DNA of 24,167 nucleotides from REEB481 sp041170785 (GTDB lineage: Bacteria; Bacteroidota; Bacteroidia; NS11-12g; UBA955): NCBI GenBank assembly GCA_041170785.1, contig JBEDND010000247.1:1-24167 (forward strand). The letters run 5' to 3'. A program made the position numbers and the translations under genes. How positions within the stretch are numbered: the first letter of the stretch is position 1; the number at the start of each line of letters is the position of its first letter. The notes below the pieces were generated by a model. The model ran no database searches. It had not been told where the DNA came from and was given only the letters and a program-made list of their open reading frames with translations. Below are positions 7,818-14,647 of the stretch, piece by piece.

Positions 7818-10376
7818 TCAGTACTTGATCACACGGTGTCTGATGTTGTTCACACCGTCGGTGAAGCTTACCATGTACATGCCGGGGCTCAGGTTGCTCA
7901 TATCTACGGATTTTACTTCCGCAGCGTTGAACATTCCCAGCATTTTACCGCTCATGTCGCTCAGGGTAACTACACCTTTATCGGCATTTTGCATCTGGAG
8001 GTTCAACACGCCCTGCACCGGATTGGGGTACACGTTGAAGCGAACCGCCTGTTTCAGTTCAGGCATTGGAGTTTCAACACCTGCTTTTACCGTTGATACT
8101 TCCATACCGCTGATGCCTTCGCGGGCAATAGCCATAGGTGCAGGCACATCACGGCCGTGACTAAACAACATGTAGGTTTTGGTGATATCCACGTTGTTGC
8201 TCAGAATCATGTTGTCGGAGCTGTAGTAGGTTCCACCCTGATTGTACCAGGGTGCGCTTCCTTCGGCCTGCGCTGCAATGCGCACTTCTGTATTGTCCCA
8301 GGATGCAGGCTTGCCGGTGAGGAACACCTTCACTTTATAGTTGGTGCTGCCACTCACGTGGTCTATACGCCACAAATCTGTGCTACTCACTTCGTCGATA
8401 GGTGCATCGGCGGCATCACCTGATTTGGCGTTTGATGCGGTATAAGTAATTTCAAATTCATTATTGCCTGCGCCGCTGAAACCTATGGGGCGATAATTAC
8501 CGCCGGCACCAACCGGCACATTACCTGTGGTATTGGCACCGGTATTCCAGCTGCCGCCATTCAGAATACGCACCGGGCCGCTGATGTATGAATTGGCATT
8601 CCCACCACGGATGAAATCGGGGCGTGTGATGGTCAGTTTATTGGTTGAAGTGGTATTCAGGATACCGGAAGTGAAGGTTACATCGCGCACCTCCATGGCA
8701 GCGTTCAGAGTTACCGAACCGCTGTCTTTGATGAACGTGATGGTATTGCCATAAGCACCTTTTGCAGCGTTGCTCAGGGTGATTGTTTGGTTACTGCCAC
8801 CCACAATCCATACACGATCAGGGAATCTGCTGCCTGTATTTGCCTGGGTTTGCTTTACATCGAGGTTTCCTGCGAGGAACAACTGAACGTTGCCCAGGTA
8901 AGCACCAGAAGTATCATCGGTAGTCATGTTGCCACGAACATACAGGCGATCCTGCGTTGCGTTCCAGGTTAAGGCAGCCGGAGTTCCGGAGCTAGCGCCG
9001 CTGGTGCGCAAAATCAGGTTGTTCAGGTAAATGGTATCCTGGTTGTGGGAGAAGCTGGCTTTGTTGCCTTTGCCATCAAGCACCACCGTGCTGTTCTGGG
9101 CATTGAATGAATTGGTATTGTTGAAGTTCCAGCAACCATTGAAATACAAGGTGTCATCGTCTGGAGCAATCAGTCTGCCACCACTGCGTACCACCAGACC
9201 GGTAGGCACAGCATTGGCGGTGATGCGGCAATTTCTGGTTCCGTCGAAGGCAAGAATACCCTGGGTAATGTCCACATAATTCTTTACAGTTCCAATATGT
9301 TGTACCTTTCCGGTTACGGTTACGGTCTTTGAGCTGCTGGATTTGTTGATTTTGATGTTATACATGCCGTGCATGGAGCCGTTGGACACAAACTTGCTGT
9401 TCAAATCACCGGTCATCAGGATGTACACACCACCTTGTTCACCGGGGATGCCATTAATGCCAAAGCCATTGGTGCTGAGGTTGTTGGACATGGTTGAATC
9501 AACCACCAATGAGTCTCTAACTTCCAGGTATTCGCTGGTATTCCAGTTTTCAAGGCTTACCTCTCTGATGTGCAGTTTATTGTGGATGATCCAACGCTCG
9601 TTGGTTGTCCAAGGCGTAATCAATTTGCCTGGAACGGTTACATCACCGGCGTTGTCCAATCTTTTATTGAATTCAACGTTCCAGAATTCGCGAATCTTTC
9701 CGGTAGTACCTGCGGTATTGATCATGTTTCTGCCGGTATCAATGAAGCGAATCAGGCCTTTGTTATGGGTAAATGAAGCCAGTTCAGCCATGAAAAAGTC
9801 GCCACGGATGTCAATACGGCAATTGTTGTTTGTAGACCAGCCGGTAGGACCTTCAAGGCGCGCATAGTTGTTCAATACCACGTGCTTCAGGTCCGCGATG
9901 CCATTGGGCATGATGTTTACTTTACTGTTACCCTGAGCAATCCGCCTTTTCACTGTGAGGTATCGCACCGTCATCTGTGAATTGAATCCCAGCGAAACAG
10001 AGTCAGCAATGACCGTGGAATTATTTACATCTCTGGTTTCTACACTGCCACCTGTAAGCACCAAATTACGACAGGTTAAGGTATGATTTGCATCGAACCT
10101 GATCTTTCCTACCTGTCCGCTTTGGGCATGAACATTGATGTCACGGACGGTAACATTTGCATCAACATAAACAATCCCATTCTGAACCTTTACGTTGTCG
10201 TCACAATCCGGAACACCACTTGGAGTCCAGTGGTTGGCGTTATTCCATACCCGGTTGGCATACGTAGTGCCACTGGGTGTAAAAACCTTCAGGGTATTCA
10301 CCCCGTCTCCGCATTGGGCATAGACCCCGGAGGCTAATCCGGCGATGCCCGAAAGGAGTAAAAGTAATTTTTTCAT
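7818..10376 (-). CDS. T9SS type A sorting domain protein, beta-helix-like surface protein
   Basis: The 852-aa product has a signal peptide (MKKLLLLLSGIAGLASGVYAQ). An N-terminal segment with the pattern W..A..W..SGVPDCDDNV is common at the start of Bacteroidota secreted beta-helix proteins. A long region of short repeating beta strands rich in Asn, Thr, Gly and Val follows (about 60-640). The C-terminal 73 residues start FNVYPNPVQGVLNLQM and contain LSPGMYMVSF, the standard type A CTD read by the type IX secretion system. The protein is thus expected to be exported across the outer membrane and either released or attached through A-LPS. No enzymatic motif was found, so adhesion or a structural role is possible but not shown. 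It is monocistronic, with its own promoter and terminator. Confidence 0.85.
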   Translation of the reverse strand: MKKLLLLLSGIAGLASGVYAQCGDGVNTLKVFTPSGTTYANRVWNNANHWTPSGVPDCDDNVKVQNGIVYVDANVTVRDINVHAQSGQVGKIRFDANHTLTCRNLVLTGGSVETRDVNNSTVIADSVSLGFNSQMTVRYLTVKRRIAQGNSKVNIMPNGIADLKHVVLNNYARLEGPTGWSTNNNCRIDIRGDFFMAELASFTHNKGLIRFIDTGRNMINTAGTTGKIREFWNVEFNKRLDNAGDVTVPGKLITPWTTNERWIIHNKLHIREVSLENWNTSEYLEVRDSLVVDSTMSNNLSTNGFGINGIPGEQGGVYILMTGDLNSKFVSNGSMHGMYNIKINKSSSSKTVTVTGKVQHIGTVKNYVDITQGILAFDGTRNCRITANAVPTGLVVRSGGRLIAPDDDTLYFNGCWNFNNTNSFNAQNSTVVLDGKGNKASFSHNQDTIYLNNLILRTSGASSGTPAALTWNATQDRLYVRGNMTTDDTSGAYLGNVQLFLAGNLDVKQTQANTGSRFPDRVWIVGGSNQTITLSNAAKGAYGNTITFIKDSGSVTLNAAMEVRDVTFTSGILNTTSTNKLTITRPDFIRGGNANSYISGPVRILNGGSWNTGANTTGNVPVGAGGNYRPIGFSGAGNNEFEITYTASNAKSGDAADAPIDEVSSTDLWRIDHVSGSTNYKVKVFLTGKPASWDNTEVRIAAQAEGSAPWYNQGGTYYSSDNMILSNNVDITKTYMLFSHGRDVPAPMAIAREGISGMEVSTVKAGVETPMPELKQAVRFNVYPNPVQGVLNLQMQNADKGVVTLSDMSGKMLGMFNAAEVKSVDMSNLSPGMYMVSFTDGVNNIRHRVIKY

Positions 10377-10401
10377 GTTGTGCGATTTGTTGATTTCAAG
10401 G

Positions 10402-10434
10402 CAAAGCTAAGACTTATCCACAAGAATTCACAAA
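10402..10434 (-). promoter_or_regulatory. Bacteroidota-type promoter of the 852-aa T9SS gene
   Basis: On the minus strand a TTTG (10431-10434) is separated by 21 bp from TAGCTTTG (10402-10409), matching the -33/-7 pattern TTTG...TAnnTTTG. The start codon at 10376 lies 25 bp further on, giving a short A-rich leader. A second -7-like match, TAAATTTG at 10487-10494, has no -33 partner. Confidence 0.65.
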
Positions 10435-10585
10435 TAAACTATTCCAGCTACAGCGAGGGTTCTTAGCCATTTATACTGTTTTTACACAAATTTAATCAGC
10501 GCTTAAACCGCCGATGCGCGCTCGAGGCAAATGACCTTACCATGACATTAAAACATGGATTTCAGCTTGGCTGTTTATCGCAACA

Positions 10586-11464
10586 TCAACGGCGCATCAC
10601 CAAAAAAATGGCGACAAAGCACATCAACAAGCCAACAATTATGTTCCAACCAAATGGTTCATGATACACCAAACCCCAGCCTACGGAAACAATGGGTATC
10701 ACGAAGGTGTTGGCGCTGGCAAAAAGTGCGGTGGTGCGTTGCACAAGGATGTTGAAGATGATGAGCGACAATGCAGATCCTACAATGCCCAGAATGGCCA
10801 TATACCCCAAAGATGTCCAGGCCTGCGGGCCGAACTGTTCAAAACGCGCCCCGGGGTTGCTCATAAAAAATACCGGCAATGCGCATAGAGCCATAAATGC
10901 CAGCGGATAAGCGCTCACCACAAACGGATTCAAATGGCTAAGCCGCTGTTTGATGATGTTGACATTGATGCCGTAAAGCATGGTTGCCACGATGGCCAAA
11001 ACACCACCCAGCGGATTCATGATTTTCTCATCCTTCATGAAGTATCCGGGAAGCAGCAAAACCGCCGCGCCGGTCAATCCGAAGAACACACCCCAGATGT
11101 GCCGCTTCAAAATGCCCACACCAAAAAACCAGAACCCGAACAACAGCGTAAACAGCGGCGTGAGGCTGTTCAAAACCCCGCTGATGCCCGATGGAATCAT
11201 GGTTCCGGCGGTGGCAAACAGAAATGCAGGAATGCCGTTACCTATGAGTCCGGAAAGGAACAGAAACTTCAAACCATTGCGATCTACTTCTTTGCGAAAA
11301 AACCAAACCACTGGAAGCATAAAGAAACCTGCAAACATGAGCCGCAGGGAAGCCACCTGGATAGGGGTAAACGCTTTTAGTCCGAGGAAGATGAGTATGA
11401 ACGAAGATCCCCACACCAGTCCGAGTACCAAAACGATGACCAGGGGAAGTAAACGGTGTTGCAC
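10586..11464 (-). CDS. EamA/DMT family transporter
   Basis: This is a ten-helix transporter of the drug/metabolite superfamily. The first helix carries VLVLGLVWGSSFILI, and a typical second-repeat signature TTALFASANTFVIPIVSVGWG is near the C-terminus. The open frame reaches back to an ATG at 11539, but that region contains the terminator of the preceding gene (11509-11535) and a TACCTTTG promoter element (11472-11479). The GTG at 11464, seven bases after that element, gives a 292-aa protein that begins just before the first membrane helix and is the better start. The substrate is unknown. It shares only the general fold with the transporter at 2646-3545 and is not an evident recent duplicate. 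Confidence 0.86.
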   Translation of the reverse strand: MQHRLLPLVIVLVLGLVWGSSFILIFLGLKAFTPIQVASLRLMFAGFFMLPVVWFFRKEVDRNGLKFLFLSGLIGNGIPAFLFATAGTMIPSGISGVLNSLTPLFTLLFGFWFFGVGILKRHIWGVFFGLTGAAVLLLPGYFMKDEKIMNPLGGVLAIVATMLYGINVNIIKQRLSHLNPFVVSAYPLAFMALCALPVFFMSNPGARFEQFGPQAWTSLGYMAILGIVGSALSLIIFNILVQRTTALFASANTFVIPIVSVGWGLVYHEPFGWNIIVGLLMCFVAIFLVMRR

Positions 11465-11471
11465 AGGCCGG

Positions 11472-11479
11472 CAAAGGTA
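11472..11479 (-). promoter_or_regulatory. TAnnTTTG -7 element, leaderless EamA gene
   Basis: On the minus strand TACCTTTG is followed by seven bases and the GTG start at 11464. It lies between the terminator of the upstream chimeric gene and the transporter, so it is well placed to be the only promoter for this gene. No clear -33 box was found. Confidence 0.55.
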
Positions 11480-11508
11480 ACGCGGCAAGTCGCATGATAA
11501 GCGGCCAT

Positions 11509-11535
11509 AAACAAAGAAGGGGCTATACGCCCCCT
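11509..11535 (-). terminator. Terminator after the patatin-NrdJ chimera
   Basis: On the minus strand GGGGC-GTATA-GCCCC is followed by TTCTTTGTTTA. It lies about 26 bp after the stop at 11561. It is not similar to the terminator that follows nrdJ, so the copied segment did not bring the nrdJ terminator with it. Confidence 0.7.
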
Positions 11536-11560
11536 CCAAGTGTTATGATGCTTAATTTCC

Positions 11561-11868
11561 TTACGAACAACCCAGGCTGTTTCCGCAGTTCAGGCACTTG
11601 TAACAGGTGCCGCTGCGCACGGTGATGTGTCCGCATACATTGCAGGCAGGTGCATCGCTTTGCATTTCGCGCATGTGGTCCTGCATGTCTTTCACCCTTG
11701 GCTGGTAGGCGCTGGTTTCGGCCACCGGCTGTGGTTCGTAATGAATCACCGCTTCCGGCTCTGGGCTGCCGCTGTTTTCGGCAATGGCGTTGAGGGTTTC
11801 GTGGCCGCTTTCGATCATGTCCTGAGGCTTCACCTGCACCAAATCTTCCCTTTGCAGGTATTCAAAAC
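11561..11868 (-). repeat. Duplicated nrdJ 3' end, copy A (in patatin gene)
   Basis: This 308-bp segment matches 17386-17693 base for base at a constant offset of 5825, with no indel. Comparison by eye gives nine mismatches: 11570, 11666, 11725, 11744, 11747, 11752, 11756, 11759 and 11857. Similarity stops abruptly at GTTTTGAA on the 5' side (minus strand) and within a few bases of the stop codon on the 3' side. A short shared TGATGCT just beyond may be residual homology. Confidence 0.95.
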
Positions 11869-12184
11869 GCGCAGGCAGCTGCTGGCGGAGAATTTGTTCC
11901 AATGGTTCGAGGGAAAAGAGCCCGTCTCTGCGCCAGAGGAAGTTGCGCCAACCGAAATAGCGGCTCTTGCGCATCCATTCGAAAGCATCTTTCCAATTCA
12001 CCCCGGCTGCGATGAATGCCCCGGCAATGGCACCGGCCGAGGTTCCTGATACGGCGCGAACCGGAACTCCGCGTTCCTGCAAAGCCCGCCACACGCCGAC
12101 ATGCGCAAATCCCCGCGCTCCACCTCCGCTCAATACGAGGGCAATGCCTGCCTGCATCGGTATGTTGTGCCCGGTCTGGGTCAC
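11561..12184 (-). CDS. Chimeric ORF: truncated patatin phospholipase fused in frame to the C-terminal tail of NrdJ
   Basis: The 207-aa frame has two unrelated parts. Residues about 11-106 are the N-terminal half of a patatin-like phospholipase (RssA type): oxyanion loop GGGARG (20-25) and nucleophile elbow GTSAG with Ser49. Patatin proteins of this type are normally about 250 aa or more, and the later catalytic Asp motif (DGG/DGA) is absent, so hydrolase activity is unlikely. Residues 107-207 equal NrdJ residues 1008-1108 except for two substitutions (Ala for Ser, Val for Met). They keep the six cysteines of the redox/zinc tail (181, 184, 194, 197, 200, 206). The GTG start at 12184 overlaps the stop of the upstream gene in a GTGA; an ATG at 12157 is also possible. 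It is either a degenerate patatin gene or a new fusion protein. The reading frame itself is intact. Confidence 0.85.
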   Translation of the reverse strand: MTQTGHNIPMQAGIALVLSGGGARGFAHVGVWRALQERGVPVRAVSGTSAGAIAGAFIAAGVNWKDAFEWMRKSRYFGWRNFLWRRDGLFSLEPLEQILRQQLPARFEYLQREDLVQVKPQDMIESGHETLNAIAENSGSPEPEAVIHYEPQPVAETSAYQPRVKDMQDHMREMQSDAPACNVCGHITVRSGTCYKCLNCGNSLGCS

Positions 12185-13005
12185 AAGTAAAACTGATCGA
12201 TCAGTTGCCGCACGATTTCCTTTTCATCGTTGCCGGGAATGGTGGTGATGCGGAAGGTGCGTTGGTCTTTGGTACAGTATACTTCCCATTCGTGGCCGCT
12301 CAGCTTTTCGTTCACCGCCCTTGCCACGAGGGTTCCGTCGGTCATGCGCAGCGTGATTTCATCATAAATCTTGTATTCGATGGTGATTTTCTGGCGGTGC
12401 ACGGTACCGATTTTCTTGAAATCCTGAATGATATCGGTGGCAATGACCGACACCGGCGCGTTGCGTTTCCGCTCCACAAGTCCGCGGGTCGTGCTGTTTT
12501 CCGGTGCGGGCGGATTGCTGAAGTTGCCCGCTTTGGCCTGCATGAACTTTTCGAGGTTGGGAAGGATGATGCCGCTGTCGCCCATCAGTTCGAAATCACC
12601 AACGCGATCGTCCGGCGGATCGAGGAAGCCGGTATAGGCCGTTTCAAAGCGGCGCTGTTTGCCGGCTTCGGTAACCACCCACACCCAGTAATACACGGTT
12701 TTCCCCAGGTTATTGGTGCTGCCCCGGGCAATGAGTATGCACTCTGAACTGTCGCTGAAACGCCGCACGGAAAAGTTATCCGAACCCAGCAGCGAACGGC
12801 TCATGGGTTTGAACAGGCAGACGGCCTTGCCGTTTTTGTACAGTGTATCGAGGCTCACGAGCGTCGAGCCGAGGGCTTTACTCCGGGCTATTTTCTCCTG
12901 GTGCACACGCTGTTGCACTTTCTCTTTTTGGGTGCGCAGATCGGCCTGGGCGTTGAGACTCAAGGCGGAGGCGACAGACAGGACAAACGTAAATAGCTGT
13001 TTCAT
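12181..13005 (-). CDS. Unknown secreted protein, translationally coupled to the patatin-NrdJ chimera
   Basis: I do not recognise a family. The 274-aa product starts with a signal peptide (MKQLFTFVLSVASALSLNAQA). A charged, coil-like stretch (about 22-45, rich in Gln, Lys and Glu) follows, then a mixed alpha/beta region. There is no lipobox and no C-terminal T9SS sorting domain, so it should be periplasmic or loosely membrane-associated. The last codons overlap the GTG start of the patatin chimera by 4 bp, a classic coupling arrangement. This suggests that the original patatin phospholipase and this protein were made together, perhaps as enzyme and envelope partner. The segment from about residue 190 (VSVIATDIIQDFKKIG) onward is the most structured-looking part. 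Confidence 0.7.
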   Translation of the reverse strand: MKQLFTFVLSVASALSLNAQADLRTQKEKVQQRVHQEKIARSKALGSTLVSLDTLYKNGKAVCLFKPMSRSLLGSDNFSVRRFSDSSECILIARGSTNNLGKTVYYWVWVVTEAGKQRRFETAYTGFLDPPDDRVGDFELMGDSGIILPNLEKFMQAKAGNFSNPPAPENSTTRGLVERKRNAPVSVIATDIIQDFKKIGTVHRQKITIEYKIYDEITLRMTDGTLVARAVNEKLSGHEWEVYCTKDQRTFRITTIPGNDEKEIVRQLIDQFYL

Positions 13006-13046
13006 GCGGGGTGTTTGGGATTGCCATGCAAAAACGGGCTAAACGC

Positions 13047-13068
13047 TGCTGATTGACCAAAATCAGCA
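13047..13068. repeat. Short inverted repeat between two genes
   Basis: TGCTGATT and AATCAGCA form a perfect 8-bp dyad with a 6-base spacer. It lies between the stop at 13156 and the start at 13005. It is not followed by a T-run on the minus strand, so it is a weak terminator candidate. An operator upstream of the 12181-13005 gene is the alternative. Confidence 0.35.
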
Positions 13069-13155
13069 TGAATCATATGGATGTGCTTCCGAATAAAATA
13101 CGATTGCAGTGTTGTTGCCATGAACATCAAAAATGATCCGTCATGCACATTCTCT

Positions 13156-14376
13156 TCAATTCCAAAGGATGAAACTCATACCCCCTGTCACAGTGAAACT
13201 TTCGTAGTTATTCCTCGAACCAAAGGGATACACATAGCCCGCAGCGGCATAGGCCTGAACCTTTCTGTTGGCAACGAAGTACAAACCGGCCGAAGGAATA
13301 TTCACTACGGCACCTTTCAACTGATCGCTGTGGAAATACCCGATCTCGTGGCCGAAGTAGGGAACCAGGTACTGGCGCTTCAACTTGCTTTCAAACGACA
13401 GGCGAAATCCGAAACCGGTGTAGTAAAGTTTAAACTGCTTGTCACTGCCGGAAAGAAAAATTCCCAGCCGACCGTACACATTGACATAAGCCGGGCTTGC
13501 GCGTTTGAATCCCGACCGGTAGCGCGAATACAGGGTCAGTTCCGGTGAAAATCCGCTGAGCAGGCTATTGGTATCCGCGTTAACGCGCCGGAATACGTTG
13601 TACGACAAGCCTGGCACGAACTGATTCTCCCAATTGGTCTTAAGGTTGCGGCGTGCTGCCTCAACCGGCCCTTGCTCGCTTGCAGTGTTGGCAAAAAAAT
13701 CGTTCTTATCGGTGAAAATCACAACCTGGATATTGCAAGGATACCTGGCCAGGTTCCGCGCTTTCTCCAGGTCCATTTGTTTTTCTGATATCATACCCAC
13801 CAGCCGCAGCACGCGTTCGGAACTGTTGCGGTAAGCCGGATGCAGGGGATGCAAGGTGTCGAGCAAGGCGGCCAGCCCGTCTTTTTCCCTGCGGTAGAAG
13901 CGCAGTTCTTCCTGCATGCGGTTGGTATCGCTGAACTGAACGGTGCGCCTGGTTTCGGTTAGTTCAAGGATGCCGGGTATGGCTCCGAGCTTTGTTTTCA
14001 GCGCATACACATCTTCGACGGATACAGCAGTATTCAGTTCCAGTCTTTTGGCTGTGTGCGCATATCGACCGTGCGACAGTTCACTTTTGATGGCGGCACT
14101 CCGAAAGGTGCGGATGGCCTGCATCACCTTCGCGTGAACGGTATCAAAGTCTTTTCCTGCATTGTATTCCACAAGCAGGTTGGGCACTTCGGCAAAGGTT
14201 CCGCTGGCGCGAAACGGGCGTGAATCGTATACCGGATATCCGGTGCCGGAGCCGGTACCGCCCCCGCTGCTGATTCTTTCCTGCTGGCAGCGCCCTGCAA
14301 AGGCACTGTGTCCGGATACCAGGAGCAGGAGCAGCAAAAGCCGGGCTGCGGATTTTAGTGATTGGGCCGGGGGCAT
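13156..14376 (-). CDS. Unknown envelope protein: DUF4349-like N-terminal part and beta-barrel-like C-terminal part
   Basis: The 406-aa protein has a signal peptide with a long Leu run (LLLLLLLVSGHSAFAG). A Gly/Ser-rich stretch follows at about 35-46. Residues about 60-235 follow the pattern of DUF4349-type proteins: a short beta unit (RLELNTAVSVEDVYALKTKL), a strand with a conserved turn, and then a long amphipathic helical pair with a closing strand (NIQVVIFTD). From about 255 the sequence alternates polar and hydrophobic residues and ends in ...TVTGGMSFILWN, with a terminal aromatic-containing strand, as in outer-membrane barrels. Both assignments are made by pattern only. The ATG at 14376 lies 5 bases after a TATCTTTG element. 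The gene may be the first of a unit with the two genes downstream (150-bp gap). Confidence 0.65.
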   Translation of the reverse strand: MPPAQSLKSAARLLLLLLLVSGHSAFAGRCQQERISSGGGTGSGTGYPVYDSRPFRASGTFAEVPNLLVEYNAGKDFDTVHAKVMQAIRTFRSAAIKSELSHGRYAHTAKRLELNTAVSVEDVYALKTKLGAIPGILELTETRRTVQFSDTNRMQEELRFYRREKDGLAALLDTLHPLHPAYRNSSERVLRLVGMISEKQMDLEKARNLARYPCNIQVVIFTDKNDFFANTASEQGPVEAARRNLKTNWENQFVPGLSYNVFRRVNADTNSLLSGFSPELTLYSRYRSGFKRASPAYVNVYGRLGIFLSGSDKQFKLYYTGFGFRLSFESKLKRQYLVPYFGHEIGYFHSDQLKGAVVNIPSAGLYFVANRKVQAYAAAGYVYPFGSRNNYESFTVTGGMSFILWN

Positions 14377-14381
14377 GGGTT

Positions 14382-14389
14382 CAAAGATA
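14382..14389 (-). promoter_or_regulatory. TAnnTTTG -7 element, leaderless start at 14376
   Basis: On the minus strand TATCTTTG is followed by AACCC and the ATG. This is a full consensus match at leaderless distance. The surrounding DNA is GC-rich and no TTTG -33 box is seen. Confidence 0.55.
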
Positions 14390-14647
14390 GCTTATGGGGC
14401 GGGCTGGATTGTAGGAGGATAGACGCCTGAAAGAAACCCTCTGAGCGGAGTTTTCAGAATGGAGTCTGCGAGCGCTTACTGGTCTGGCTTCTTTGCCGTG
14501 TTATCGCCACCCGCGCAGAATCCGAATCGATCGGCCAGAAACCAACGAGCAGCAACGCGGTTACCGCCAAAATCTGCGCGTTCATAATAATTCCGGTAAC
14601 CCCAAGCCACATTTGGAAACAATGCAACGTCTAACTGACAAACAACC

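Noticed and set aside
10414..10422. Perfect DnaA-box-like TTATCCACA on the plus strand
   Set aside because: A single 9-mer is expected by chance at this window size. There is no cluster, no AT-rich unwinding region, and no dnaA or dnaN nearby.
12016..12747. 243-codon plus-strand frame opposite the unknown secreted gene and patatin
   Set aside because: Antisense; the minus-strand frames have a signal peptide and patatin motifs, and this one has neither.
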